Part shown: positions 1 through 8,536 of the stretch, piece by piece
Layout of the letters: the number at the start of each line of letters is the position of its first letter
Numbering within the stretch: the stretch's first letter is position 1
Source: Mycobacterium hubeiense
GTDB taxonomy: Bacteria; Actinomycetota; Actinomycetes; Mycobacteriales; Mycobacteriaceae
Reading direction: 5' to 3'
Assembly (NCBI RefSeq): GCF_002838065.1
Contig: NZ_PIZU01000002.1
Location: 62,001-126,000 of the forward strand
Length of the DNA: 64,000 nucleotides
The notes under the pieces: generated by a model
What the model was told of the DNA's origin: nothing
The model's database searches: none
Seen by the model: the letters and a program-made list of their open reading frames with translations, nothing else
Program-made: the position numbers and the translations under genes

Positions 1-582
1 CATGTCGATGCCGGCGCGCTCGTGAAACTCGGTGTGCACGAAGCCCGGACACAGCGCGTGCACGCCGACGCCGGTGCCGGTGAGGCCGTTGGCCAGGCCC
101 TCGGAGAACGCGATCACCCACGCCTTGGACGCCGAATACGTCGACCCGCGACCGGGCAGCAACCCGGCGACGCTGGCCACATTGATGACGGTGCCGGCGT
201 GGGCGTCCAGCATCGGCGCCAGCGCGGCGTGCGTCAGCTGCATCACCGCGGTGACGTTGACGTCCAGCTGCTTCTGCAGCAGCGCGTAATCGGCGGTCCA
301 GAATTCACCAGAGGTGCCGAATCCGGCGTTGTTGACCAACACCCGCACACCCTGCGACAAGCGGTCGGCGACCTTGGCGCGGTCGGCGGCGACGGCCAGG
401 TCGGCGGGCAGCACCTCGACTCCTGCGCCGGCCTCGTCGTGCAATTCGGCGGCGAGTTGTTCCAGGCGGGCCGCATCACGCGCGACGAGCACGAGGTCGT
501 AGCCGTCGGTGGCGTATCGCCGCGCGAAGCCCGCACCGAGGCCGGAGGTCGGTCCGGTGATCAGTGCGACGGGCCGTGACAT
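1..582 (-). CDS. SDR-family oxidoreductase (C-terminus cut by window edge)
   Basis: Reads leftward from an ATG at 582 and runs off the window, so only the first 194 residues are visible. It has the classical short-chain dehydrogenase signature set: the cofactor glycine motif TGPTSGLG (residues 9-16), NNAG (84-87), a serine in NVAS (137) and the catalytic YSASK (Tyr149, Lys153). These residues predict an NAD(P)(H)-dependent alcohol/ketone oxidoreductase. The region after the active site (PGFVHTEF) also fits the family. The substrate cannot be told. It is separated from the gene to its right by about 50 bp and is co-directional with it and with clpB. Confidence 0.9.
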   Translation of the reverse strand, partial: MSRPVALITGPTSGLGAGFARRYATDGYDLVLVARDAARLEQLAAELHDEAGAGVEVLPADLAVAADRAKVADRLSQGVRVLVNNAGFGTSGEFWTADYALLQKQLDVNVTAVMQLTHAALAPMLDAHAGTVINVASVAGLLPGRGSTYSASKAWVIAFSEGLANGLTGTGVGVHALCPGFVHTEFHERAGIDM

Positions 583-633
583 GGCCTAAAGGTTATTCCC
601 GGGTCGTTTCGCTCTTGCCCGCCGGGTGGTTAC

Positions 634-1464
634 TTACCGCTGATAGTGCGGAGACTGCCGCCCGTTTCGCGACGGCGGCGGGCGTCGGATCGGTTCTGCG
701 CGGCCGGGTTCAGGGCGCGGGTAACGACCGACGTCGGCGCGTCCGGGCGGCATGTCCGGGCGACCCGGCGGCACTTCGGCCGGGCGCGACGGGGCCGGCT
801 TGAGCGGACGACTGGGCGCGCCGCTGCGGCGTGCGACAGCCTGGCCGCTGGTTTGCGGTATGGGCGGCAGCACCCGCAATAGGTCGTTGAACTGGCGCAC
901 GGTGCGCAGGCCTTCGTCCCACTGGGCCCGGGTGCTGGTGACAGGCATCGCCACCAGCGTCCAGTGTTGCTCGTTCCACATGATCTCGGCGCAGTCGGGC
1001 GCGGTGTGGGCGAACGTCACCATGCGGCGGTCGCAGGCGCGGCGTGCGGCGTCGAGGTTGGTGGAGTACACCATCCGCGGACCGATCGCGCCGAGCAGCC
1101 AGATGTCTTTCTCCCGTGGCTCTTTGATGCCCTTGAGCCGCAGGTCGACGACGACGTTGGTGCCGACTTTGCGATGCAGGGCGATGACCGTCGCGACCTC
1201 TTCGATGTCGAAGATGAACACGGCCTCGCCGCGAATCTGCCCGAGCACCACGTTCTTGGCGGTGACGTCGCCGACGGTCGAGATCACGCCGCGCTTCCAG
1301 CGCTTGACGAGGTCGGGTGATTCGGCTTCGTAGTCGAATCCGTGTGACTTCGCCCACGACTTGCGGCGACGGCCCAGCCCGCGTCGACGATCGATGTCGA
1401 CGTACAGCAGCACGGCCGCACCCACAAAACAGAGTGCGGACAGCGTGAACCAAAGCGGGACCAT
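634..1464 (-). CDS. Membrane-anchored protein with Pro/Arg-rich tail (Rv0383c-type)
   Basis: 276 residues. A single hydrophobic segment at residues 4-23 is followed by a basic stretch (DRRRGLGRRRKSW), so the protein is probably anchored by its N-terminus with the rest in the cytoplasm. A globular middle part (about 40-195) is followed by a low-complexity Pro/Arg/Gly-rich tail. Position next to clpB and overall design match the conserved mycobacterial protein annotated as Rv0383c in M. tuberculosis (recalled, not searched). Function is unknown. It lies 160 bp downstream of clpB on the same strand with a strong hairpin between them, so it probably has its own promoter. Confidence 0.75.
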   Translation of the reverse strand: MVPLWFTLSALCFVGAAVLLYVDIDRRRGLGRRRKSWAKSHGFDYEAESPDLVKRWKRGVISTVGDVTAKNVVLGQIRGEAVFIFDIEEVATVIALHRKVGTNVVVDLRLKGIKEPREKDIWLLGAIGPRMVYSTNLDAARRACDRRMVTFAHTAPDCAEIMWNEQHWTLVAMPVTSTRAQWDEGLRTVRQFNDLLRVLPPIPQTSGQAVARRSGAPSRPLKPAPSRPAEVPPGRPDMPPGRADVGRYPRPEPGRAEPIRRPPPSRNGRQSPHYQR

Positions 1465-1550
1465 CGCGCCTAGCCTACTTGCTGGGCCCGCCGAATCCCG
1501 AACTCACGGTGATCACGGTCAAGTCTCGGGTCAGATCCGCGCTTATGGCC

Positions 1551-1611
1551 GTTGACTCTGCACACAGGGCGCAAAAGTACGAGAGACCCGCGCCCTGAGC
1601 GCAGAGTCAAC
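1551..1611. terminator. Hairpin downstream of clpB
   Basis: Two nested inverted repeats: outer arms GTTGACTCTGC (1551-1561) and GCAGAGTCAAC (1601-1611), inner arms AGGGCGC (1566-1572) and GCGCCCT (1590-1596). It starts 12 bp past the clpB stop and lies before the next leftward gene. No U-tract follows, which is common for mycobacterial terminators. A transcription-end role is inferred from position. Confidence 0.55.
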
Positions 1612-1623
1612 GCCGAGCGACAC

Positions 1624-4170
1624 TCAGCCGAGGACCAGCGATTCGCCGTCGGGCGCCACGTTGACGGGCACCACGTCGCCGTCGTGGATCTGGCCGGCCA
1701 GCAGCATCTTGGCCAGCTGGTCGCCGATGGCCTGCTGGATCAACCGCCGCAGCGGGCGCGCCCCGTAGACCGGGTCGAAGCCGCGCTGGGCCAGCCACTT
1801 CTTGGCCGGCAGCGACACCTCGAGCGTCAGCCGCCGCTGGCTCAGACGCTTCTGCAGCTGGGCCAGCTGGATGTCGACGATCTGCACCAGCTCCTCGGGG
1901 TTGAGCCCGTTGAAGATGATCACGTCGTCGAGCCGGTTGATGAACTCCGGCTTGAACGCCGAGCGCACCGCGGCCATCACCTGCTCCTCCGTGCCGCCCG
2001 ACCCCAGGTTGGACGTCAGGATGAGGATGGTGTTACGGAAGTCGACGGTGCGACCCTGCCCGTCGGTGAGCCGGCCCTCGTCGAGCACCTGCAACAACAC
2101 GTCGAACACGTCCGGGTGAGCCTTTTCGATCTCGTCGAACAGCACCACCGTGTAGGGCCGCCGGCGCACCGCCTCGGTCAGCTGACCGCCCTGGTCGTAG
2201 CCGATGTAGCCGGGAGGCGCACCGACAAGGCGGGCGACCGAGTGCTTTTCGCCGTACTCGCTCATGTCGATGCGGACCATCGCGCGTTCGTCGTCGAACA
2301 GGAACTCGGCCAGCGCCTTGGCCAGCTCGGTCTTACCGACGCCGGTCGGGCCGAGGAACATAAACGAGCCCGTCGGCCGGTTCGGGTCGGCGACGCCGGC
2401 GCGGCTGCGGCGCACCGCATCCGAGACGGCCTGCACGGCCTGTTTCTGGCCGACGACGCGCTTGCCCAGCTCGTCTTCCATGCGCAGCAGCTTGGCGGTC
2501 TCGCCTTCGAGCATCCGCCCGGCCGGGATACCGGTCCACGCCGACACCACCTCGGCGATGTCGTCGGGCCCGACCTCTTCCTTGAGCATGACGTTCTCGC
2601 GCGCCTCTGCGTGCGGCAACGCGGCGTCGAGCTTCTTCTCGACCTCGGGGATGCGGCCGTAGCGCAGCTCGGCGGCCTTGCCCAGGTCGCCGTCGCGCTC
2701 GGCGCGGTCGGCCTCGCCTTTCAGCGTCTCCAGCTGTTCCTTGAGCTCACGCACGACGTCGATGGCGTTCTTCTCGTTCTGCCAGCGGGTGGTCAGTTCG
2801 GCGAGCTTTTCCTTCTGGTCGGCCAGTTCGGCGCGCAGCTTGGCCAGCCGCTCCTTGGACGCGTCGTCTTCCTCTTTGGCGAGTGCCATCTCCTCGATTT
2901 CGAGACGACGGACCAGCCGCTCGACCTCGTCGATCTCGACGGGCCGCGAGTCGATCTCCATCCGCAGCCGGCTGGCGGCCTCGTCGACCAGGTCGATGGC
3001 CTTGTCCGGCAGGAACCGGGCGGTGATGTAGCGGTCGGACAGCGTGGCCGCCGCGACCAGCGCGGAGTCGGTGATGCGCACGCCGTGGTGCACCTCGTAG
3101 CGGTCCTTGAGGCCGCGCAGGATGCCGACGGTGTCCTCGACCGACGGTTCGCCGACGTAGACCTGCTGGAAGCGACGCTCGAGCGCGGCGTCCTTCTCGA
3201 TGTGCTTGCGGTACTCGTCGAGCGTGGTCGCGCCGACCAGGCGCAGCTCGCCGCGGGCCAGCATCGGCTTGATCATGTTGCCGGCGTCCATGGCGCCTTC
3301 GCCGGTCGCGCCGGCGCCGACGATGGTGTGCAGCTCGTCGATGAACGTGATGATCTGCCCAGCGCTGTTCTTGATGTCGTCGAGCACGGCCTTGAGGCGT
3401 TCCTCGAATTCGCCGCGGTACTTCGACCCGGCGACCATCGAGCCGAGGTCCAATGCGATGACCGTCTTGTCCTTGAGGCTCTCCGGCACGTCGCCGGCGA
3501 CGATGCGCTGGGCCAGGCCCTCCACGATCGCGGTCTTGCCGACACCGGGCTCACCGATGAGCACCGGGTTGTTCTTGGTGCGACGGGACAGCACCTGCAC
3601 GACGCGACGAATCTCGTTGTCGCGCCCGATGACTGGGTCGAGTTTGCCTTCGCGGGCGCGCGCGGTCAGGTCGGTGGAGTACTTCTCCAATGCCTGATAG
3701 CTGCCCTCGGGGTCGGGGCTGGTGACCCGCGCGCTGCCGCGGACCTTGACGAACGCGTCGCGCAGGGCCTGCGGGGAGGCGCCGTGTCCGGTCAGCAGCT
3801 TGGCCACGTCGGAATCGCCGGTGGCCAGGCCGACCATGACGTGCTCGGTGGAGACGTATTCGTCGTCCATCTCGGTGGCCAGATGCTGGGCGGCGGTGAT
3901 CGCCTTGAGCGAGTCGGGCGACAGCTGCGGCTGCGTGTTGGCGCCGGTGGCGCTGGGCAGCCGGTCCAGCAGTCGCTGGGTCTCGGCGCGGATGGTCGCG
4001 GGTTCGACGCCGACGGCCTCCAGAAGCGGTGCGGCAATGCCATCGTTTTGGGTGAGCAGTGCCATCAGTAAATGGGCGGGCGTGATCTGCGGGTTGCCTG
4101 CGGCGGTGGCCGCCTGCAACGCCGAGGTCAGCGCCGCCTGAGTCTTGGTCGTCGGGTTGAACGAGTCCAC
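1624..4170 (-). CDS. clpB: ClpB protein disaggregase (Hsp100 AAA+ ATPase)
   Basis: 848 residues, full length for bacterial ClpB. Domain order: Clp N-terminal repeats (about 1-150), first AAA+ module with Walker A GEPGVGKT (206-213), a long charged middle coiled coil (about 410-530), second AAA+ module with GPTGVGKT, and a conserved C-terminal region. It threads aggregated proteins through its hexameric pore for refolding with DnaK/DnaJ/GrpE, which are encoded 8-11 kb away. A palindromic HspR operator lies 54 bp upstream of the start, so it should belong to the same heat-shock regulon. The long open frame on the opposite strand is a codon-bias shadow. Confidence 0.98.
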   Translation of the reverse strand: MDSFNPTTKTQAALTSALQAATAAGNPQITPAHLLMALLTQNDGIAAPLLEAVGVEPATIRAETQRLLDRLPSATGANTQPQLSPDSLKAITAAQHLATEMDDEYVSTEHVMVGLATGDSDVAKLLTGHGASPQALRDAFVKVRGSARVTSPDPEGSYQALEKYSTDLTARAREGKLDPVIGRDNEIRRVVQVLSRRTKNNPVLIGEPGVGKTAIVEGLAQRIVAGDVPESLKDKTVIALDLGSMVAGSKYRGEFEERLKAVLDDIKNSAGQIITFIDELHTIVGAGATGEGAMDAGNMIKPMLARGELRLVGATTLDEYRKHIEKDAALERRFQQVYVGEPSVEDTVGILRGLKDRYEVHHGVRITDSALVAAATLSDRYITARFLPDKAIDLVDEAASRLRMEIDSRPVEIDEVERLVRRLEIEEMALAKEEDDASKERLAKLRAELADQKEKLAELTTRWQNEKNAIDVVRELKEQLETLKGEADRAERDGDLGKAAELRYGRIPEVEKKLDAALPHAEARENVMLKEEVGPDDIAEVVSAWTGIPAGRMLEGETAKLLRMEDELGKRVVGQKQAVQAVSDAVRRSRAGVADPNRPTGSFMFLGPTGVGKTELAKALAEFLFDDERAMVRIDMSEYGEKHSVARLVGAPPGYIGYDQGGQLTEAVRRRPYTVVLFDEIEKAHPDVFDVLLQVLDEGRLTDGQGRTVDFRNTILILTSNLGSGGTEEQVMAAVRSAFKPEFINRLDDVIIFNGLNPEELVQIVDIQLAQLQKRLSQRRLTLEVSLPAKKWLAQRGFDPVYGARPLRRLIQQAIGDQLAKMLLAGQIHDGDVVPVNVAPDGESLVLG

Positions 4171-4223
4171 GACACCTCCAATCGTCTGTAAAAAGCCTTG
4201 TCGGGATGTTCAACGTCGTCAAG

Positions 4224-4244
4224 GTTGAGTCTGTTCCGCTCAAC
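4224..4244. promoter_or_regulatory. HspR operator (HAIR-type) upstream of clpB
   Basis: GTTGAG and CTCAAC form a perfect palindrome with a 9-nt spacer, the TTGAG-N9-CTCAA spacing of the known HspR inverted repeat (CTTGAGT-N7-ACTCAAG). It sits 54 bp upstream of the clpB ATG, where bound HspR would cover the promoter. The same spacing recurs upstream of dnaK in this window. Confidence 0.85.
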
Positions 4245-4339
4245 TCTGAAAATTTTCCGCGTCCTTTCGGCCCGGGCGTGCCGTTTCATCCGCAACACGT
4301 TGATCAGGGCGTATGGGAGCGCACACTCGAGCTCTGGAT

Positions 4340-5134
4340 TTACTTCGAGGTGGTGTCGTACCAGTTACCAGTGCGGCCGAAACGGCCCATAGCCTCGGTT
4401 GGCCCGCCGATCGCGAGGCGGTCGTACAGGTAGTGGGCAAACGCAGTCGCCAACAGCAGGACGGGAAGCGGTTGAGCGGTCGCCCGCAGACAATCCAACT
4501 TGTAATCGAAGAAGTCGGTGGGCGCGCCGGTGTACCTCCACCTGCGCTCGACCGTCGCGATTACTGCACCGCTTAGATCATGGATCGGCGCATAGACGAC
4601 CTCAAACCTCTTGTTCGGGTTGATGCAGATGTCGGTGTTACCCAAGTGCTTCTCACCGAACTCCAGCACCATCGTCATGCGAGGAGTTCGAAAAAGCCGC
4701 AAGAACGAACTCGTCTGACGTAGTCGCCCTAGATCGCGGCCCGCGTGGTCATGCACTTGCACACAGTGGCTACGTTTGAACCCGCCGATTCGGGTGATGG
4801 TCAGCATCGGTGCGCCGTCGGGCCGCACCACATCGAACACCAGGGTGACGACTTCACGCCCGGCGAACGCAGGCACGCGCGAACGCGAGCGAATAGCGGC
4901 AATCTGCTGGCCGTGGGCGTTCTCGACCGAACACGACAAGTCGATGTCGGCCCACTCCGGGATTGAACGTAGAAAGAGCGTCGACTCACCCAGAGGCAGC
5001 TCGCCGCGCTGCGGCGGCTGAGGTTGCGGTGACATCCCGCCTGGGATGGGTGCCACTTGCCCTGTCCATTGCTGTCCGTCGAAGTATCGAATCTGCGCTG
5101 GGTGCCAAGGATCGTTGAACCATCCCGGCTGCAT
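4340..5134 (-). CDS. DUF2510 + scramblase/LURP-one-like protein
   Basis: 264 residues. The N-terminus (about 1-35, containing GWFNDPWHPAQIRYFDG and QQWTG) is a DUF2510 domain, a short Trp-rich module common at the N-termini of actinobacterial membrane proteins. A beta-rich middle (about 55-215) with paired segments resembles the phospholipid scramblase/LURP-one fold. The hydrophobic C-terminal segment PLPVLLLATAFAHYLYDRL could be the single helix seen in scramblase relatives. It is divergent from the Esp-like operon across about 180 bp. Lipid-related function is inferred from fold resemblance only. Confidence 0.65.
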   Translation of the reverse strand: MQPGWFNDPWHPAQIRYFDGQQWTGQVAPIPGGMSPQPQPPQRGELPLGESTLFLRSIPEWADIDLSCSVENAHGQQIAAIRSRSRVPAFAGREVVTLVFDVVRPDGAPMLTITRIGGFKRSHCVQVHDHAGRDLGRLRQTSSFLRLFRTPRMTMVLEFGEKHLGNTDICINPNKRFEVVYAPIHDLSGAVIATVERRWRYTGAPTDFFDYKLDCLRATAQPLPVLLLATAFAHYLYDRLAIGGPTEAMGRFGRTGNWYDTTSK

Positions 5135-5315
5135 GCTTTGCCTCGCGTCCTCGATCGCTGGCCCCTTCGTCCTGCGCCACCTTCGGCGGGTAGTCCAGCC
5201 GTCCAGTGCCGATCCTAGCTGGCTTCGGTCTCCACCAAATCGCGAAAGTTCGTGCGGATACGCCTCTCAATTTGTTGGTACGTTAAGCCTGCGCGGAGGG
5301 AGGTTTAGCCACCAC

Positions 5316-6083
5316 ATGGGCTTGTTCGACATATACAGCGATGTCATGCAGAAGGTCGGCAGTGCCATGCAGGCCGTCGATCCGTTCGGGCCCATTGGAA
5401 TGGCCGGCGAGACGGTTACGAGTTTGCTCTCGACGGCAGACCTCGTTAGCGATCATGGGGTGGACGCGCTGTGGACTCTCGCTTCCGACGCTGGAGAAGC
5501 AGCGAGCGTAGTCGAGTTCTTCTTGCCGAAATCCAAACAAACACCAATCATCTCCGGCGGATTGAAGGTCGTCCAAGGTCTACAAGCCGCCTGCGGCGGG
5601 ACCAATCCACCCGAGAAAGGCGAGGCCTACGGCCAAAGTGCGCAGCAATTCAATGCAGTCGCGGACGGACTGCAAGCGGCGTTTCCTGATGAACGTTGGG
5701 TTGGTTCGGCGTCGGATGCGTACTACGCGGCCAACGCCAGCCAACAGAAGCGCGCGAGAACTATTCCAGACGTGGACCTCGATGTACTCATGGCGGTGGA
5801 GGCAGAGGCGGGAACTGTCAGCAACACTCGCCGGATTCTCAACAACGCCGCGATGATGATGGGCAACGCCATCGCTCCGGCCATCGCCGCAAAATCCATA
5901 CCAAGATTCGGGAAGATCATCTCTACCGAGATCGAACTGGCCGTGGTTGGCGTATCGCTGCCGACATGCCTGTGGTACATGGACGAGTTGGCTGAGACTT
6001 CCGCCAGAACGACGGCGACCCTGGAGAAAGCGGCTGCTCTGTACAGAGCGATTGCCAACGAGTGTTATCCGACTTGGATCTAG
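5316..6083 (+). CDS. EspA-like ESX secretion-associated protein
   Basis: 255 residues from the ATG at 5316, chosen because a strong GGAGGGAGG ribosome site lies at 5295-5303 and the upstream in-frame sequence looks non-coding. The segment FPDERWVGSASDAYYAANASQ resembles the WxG-centred motif of EspA (FPGDGWLGSAADKYAGKN in M. tuberculosis, from memory), and the surrounding helices fit the EspA/EspE fold. Hydrophobic stretches follow (about 170-220). It is the first gene of a tight three-gene operon with EspC-like and EspD-like partners, which supports the call. In M. tuberculosis espACD is needed for ESX-1 export. It is shorter than EspA (about 390 aa) and lacks its low-complexity C-terminus. 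Confidence 0.7.
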   Translation: MGLFDIYSDVMQKVGSAMQAVDPFGPIGMAGETVTSLLSTADLVSDHGVDALWTLASDAGEAASVVEFFLPKSKQTPIISGGLKVVQGLQAACGGTNPPEKGEAYGQSAQQFNAVADGLQAAFPDERWVGSASDAYYAANASQQKRARTIPDVDLDVLMAVEAEAGTVSNTRRILNNAAMMMGNAIAPAIAAKSIPRFGKIISTEIELAVVGVSLPTCLWYMDELAETSARTTATLEKAAALYRAIANECYPTWI

Positions 6084-6092
6084 GAGTACGGA

Positions 6093-6422
6093 GTGACAAC
6101 ACCATCTGGCGAATTGCGCACTGACCCAAATCATTTGCGCGAGCTATCGGCAATACAGAGCGACGCGGCGGCACAGATTGCAAAGGCTGCACCACTTACT
6201 GACAATGTAGCCGCAGCGGTGCAGCGCAGCCATGGCGTGGCCTGCATGACGGCCGCTCTCGCCGCGGAAAAGGTGGCGGCAGCACGCAAAGAAGCGTGCA
6301 TCGCAATGGAATCAGTCTCCACCGCGTACGCGGTGAGTCTCAATACTGCAGCCTCCCAGTACATTCGGACCGATTCCGACAGTGGGGACAAGATCGACGG
6401 TGAGATGCGTCCCGGCGGATGA
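6093..6422 (+). CDS. EspC-like (DUF2580) type VII secretion substrate
   Basis: 109 residues from a GTG at 6093, preceded by AGGAG. It is a small two-helix protein without a signal peptide and carries YIRTD near its C-terminus, a match to the YxxxD/E general export motif of type VII substrates (EspC has YSEAD at the equivalent place). It starts 9 bp after the EspA-like gene and overlaps the EspD-like gene by 4 bp. In the known system EspA and EspC are co-secreted by ESX-1 and stabilised by EspD. No FtsK/EccC-type machinery gene is in the window, so it would depend on a system encoded elsewhere. Confidence 0.75.
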   Translation: MTTPSGELRTDPNHLRELSAIQSDAAAQIAKAAPLTDNVAAAVQRSHGVACMTAALAAEKVAAARKEACIAMESVSTAYAVSLNTAASQYIRTDSDSGDKIDGEMRPGG

Positions 6423-6985
6423 CTAACAGCTGGACAGCATCCAACGACGATGAATCGTCAGGCCTCGATGCTTTCGATGATTACGTCGCCGGCTACGACG
6501 ACGAAGAGGACAGCGGCCTCCACGCATTTGATGAGTACGTCTATGTCCATGAACAGGGCGTTGGCCCTAAGGCAGTGGGAACGTCCGCTACCGAAGACGA
6601 CAAAGGCACCGTGGAATCAACTGCCATCAACGCCGATGGTGTACCGGATCTATTGATCTCAGCCACCGACCCGACTGAAACCGTCACAGTGACAACGTTC
6701 CTGAGCGGCCTTCCACGCCACATCGCGTTGTCCCCCCGTGCTGCATCGATGACCGAGGCGGAACTTGCGGCGGAGATTCTGGGAGTGTCCGAAATCGCCG
6801 TAACGAAAGCACAATCCGCTCAGTACGAACTGGTGGAAGGCCTCTTACGTATTCAGGGCCAGGACCGCGACTCAATCCGAGAGCTCCTTGAGAGCAAGAT
6901 GGGCCTGCCGACGCCCGAACAGGCAATGGCGGCCGAAGCTGAATTCAATTCGCGGTACACACGGGTCTGGTCAGAGCAGCAATGA
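6419..6985 (+). CDS. EspD/EspH-like ESX accessory protein
   Basis: 188 residues; its ATG overlaps the preceding stop (ATGA). The acidic N-terminus has an internal repeat (GLDAFDDYV and GLHAFDEYV, about 15-45). The C-terminal part MTEAELAAEILGV followed by KAQSAQYELV matches the hallmark of EspD (SESQLASEIL and KAQSAQYAF, from memory), and the end (GLPTPEQAMAAEAEFNSRY) fits EspD (GLPSPEEAAAAEAE). EspD acts as a chaperone-like stabiliser of EspA/EspC and is itself exported in M. tuberculosis. Gene order espA-espC-espD is preserved here. Confidence 0.75.
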   Translation: MTNSWTASNDDESSGLDAFDDYVAGYDDEEDSGLHAFDEYVYVHEQGVGPKAVGTSATEDDKGTVESTAINADGVPDLLISATDPTETVTVTTFLSGLPRHIALSPRAASMTEAELAAEILGVSEIAVTKAQSAQYELVEGLLRIQGQDRDSIRELLESKMGLPTPEQAMAAEAEFNSRYTRVWSEQQ

Positions 6986-7025
6986 TGCACAACCACTTCA
7001 TCGATGACCTAACGGAAGTGTCCCC

Positions 7026-7697
7026 ATGACGGGCGTGTGGGGCGCGGTGTTGATGGAGCTCATCCCGTTGGCGCTGGTCGTCGCGCTGTCGCCGCTGTCG
7101 ATCATTCCCGGCGTGCTGGTGCTGCACACCGAAAGGCCGCGCGAGACCGGGCTGGCCTTCCTGCTGGGCTGGCTGGTCGGACTGGCCGCGCTGGCCGCGA
7201 TCTTCGTCGCCGTCTCCGATCTGTTCGGCCGGCTCGACGAACCGCCGCCATGGGCGTCGTGGCTTCGCATCGCGATCGGCGCCGCGCTGATGGTGTTCGG
7301 GGTCTACCGCTGGCTCACCCGGCACAAGTCCGAACATTCGCCAGCCTGGATGCGCAGCCTCACCACCGTCAGCCCCGGCCGGGCGACCGTCACCGCCATG
7401 GCACTCACCGTCGTCAACCCGAAGGTGTTATTCGTCAGTGCGGCAGCGGGTTTGGCGATCGGCACCGCCGGACTGGGCCGCGCCGGCGCCTGGTCGTCGG
7501 TGGTGTACTACGCGTTGGTCGCCGGCTCGACGGTCGCGATTCCCATTCTGGCCTATGCGATTTCGCCGGCCCGCATGCATGACCCGCTCCAGCGGCTCAA
7601 GGACTGGATGGAACGCAATCACGCCACGCTCGTCGCCGCCATCCTCGTCGTGATCGGTCTTCTGGTGTTGTACAAGGGAATTCACGGCCTCATCTGA
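7026..7697 (+). CDS. GAP-family (Sap/LysE-type) integral membrane protein
   Basis: 223 residues with about six hydrophobic segments. The N-terminal LIPLALVVALSPLSIIPGVL, with its central SPLSIIPG motif, and the later VVNPKVLF are characteristic of GAP/Sap proteins in the LysE transporter superfamily, which in mycobacteria are linked to export of cell-envelope lipids (sulfolipid, glycopeptidolipid). The substrate here is unknown and no lipid biosynthesis genes are adjacent. It starts 40 bp after the EspD-like gene but looks unrelated to it. Confidence 0.8.
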   Translation: MTGVWGAVLMELIPLALVVALSPLSIIPGVLVLHTERPRETGLAFLLGWLVGLAALAAIFVAVSDLFGRLDEPPPWASWLRIAIGAALMVFGVYRWLTRHKSEHSPAWMRSLTTVSPGRATVTAMALTVVNPKVLFVSAAAGLAIGTAGLGRAGAWSSVVYYALVAGSTVAIPILAYAISPARMHDPLQRLKDWMERNHATLVAAILVVIGLLVLYKGIHGLI

Positions 7698-7706
7698 GGC
7701 TCACGC

Positions 7707-7805
7707 CGTCGAGTGTGCAGTGGCCTCGTCGAGTGTGCGACTACCGTGACAAATCAGCCGCGATCCCGCAGTGGGTGCACACTGAGCGCAGTGGCCGCAC
7801 ACTCG
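7707..7805. repeat. Intergenic repeat, GTCGAGTGTGC family, copy 1
   Basis: Two direct copies of CGTCGAGTGTGC (7707-7718 and 7727-7738) face inverted relatives (GCACACT at 7777-7783 and GCACACTCG at 7797-7805), giving a long imperfect hairpin between two convergent genes. A second copy with the same pieces (GTCGAGTGTGC, GCAGTGGCCGCACACT) lies at 57907-58005. It could act as a bidirectional terminator or a dispersed palindromic unit. Confidence 0.6.
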
Positions 7806-7813
7806 CCGCATCC

Positions 7814-8443
7814 TCACGCGTCGGGCAGGCCCAGCTCGGCGGCGGGCGCGGTCAAGTAGCGCGTCACCGTCGGCGCGATCAGACGCACCACCTCCTCGGC
7901 GGGGAGCGTCGCCAGCGGCGGCACGTGCATGACGTAGCGCATCATCGCCGTGCCGAGCAGGTTGGTACCCGCCAGCATCGCCCGCAGTCGAGCCTGCTCG
8001 CCGCCGCCAATGACGCCCGACACCGTCGTCAGCACGTAGCTCTGAATGAAATCGCGAAACGCCTCGTGCGCATCGGTGTTCGACGTCGCCGACGCCAGCA
8101 TCGCCCGCATGCTGACCGCGCTCTCGGGCGATTCCCAGATCGCCAGATAGGTCCGCACCAACCGCGTGCCGACGTCGTCACCCGAGCCGTCGGTGATCGC
8201 GGCCGCCAGCTTGTCGGGGTCGAGGATCAGCCGCAGCGACTCGCGGAACAACTCGACCTTCGAGCCGAACAGGTACAGCACCATCGACGGGTCGACGTGC
8301 GCGTCGCGCGCGATCTCGCGCAGCGTCGTCTTCTCATAACCCTGTGCGGCGAACCGCCGCTTGGCCGCCGCCAGCACGTCATCGCGGGACACAGGTTCGC
8401 CCTGACGCCGGCCGCGGCGCTTCGTCTTGGCTGGTGAGGGCAT
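7814..8443 (-). CDS. TetR-family transcriptional regulator
   Basis: 209 residues. A basic N-terminal tail precedes a TetR helix-turn-helix (about 17-65: DVLAAAKRRFAAQGYEKTTL, then DPSMVLYLFGSK). The remaining helices form the ligand-sensing domain. It is divergent from the membrane protein at 8537, and a perfect inverted repeat lies just beyond its start codon (8458-8477), so it probably represses both itself and that gene. The ligand is unknown. Confidence 0.92.
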   Translation of the reverse strand: MPSPAKTKRRGRRQGEPVSRDDVLAAAKRRFAAQGYEKTTLREIARDAHVDPSMVLYLFGSKVELFRESLRLILDPDKLAAAITDGSGDDVGTRLVRTYLAIWESPESAVSMRAMLASATSNTDAHEAFRDFIQSYVLTTVSGVIGGGEQARLRAMLAGTNLLGTAMMRYVMHVPPLATLPAEEVVRLIAPTVTRYLTAPAAELGLPDA

Positions 8444-8457
8444 ATTCCGACACTATC

Positions 8458-8477
8458 ATTTCAATAACTGTTGAAAT
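8458..8477. promoter_or_regulatory. TetR operator in divergent promoter
   Basis: ATTTCAA and TTGAAAT separated by 6 nt form a perfect 7-bp palindrome, AT-rich against a GC-rich background, 15 bp from the tetR start codon and about 60 bp before the membrane-protein start. Length and symmetry fit a TetR dimer site. Confidence 0.75.
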
Positions 8478-8536
8478 ACGGCTCAGACGGCGTTACGCTC
8501 ATCGCAAGAATTCACCATCCGATGAAAGAGGCCGTC

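Noticed and set aside
1552..4071. 839-residue open frame antisense to clpB
   Set aside because: Codon-bias shadow of a high-GC gene: Arg/His/Val/Gly-heavy, no ribosome site, and clpB is certain.
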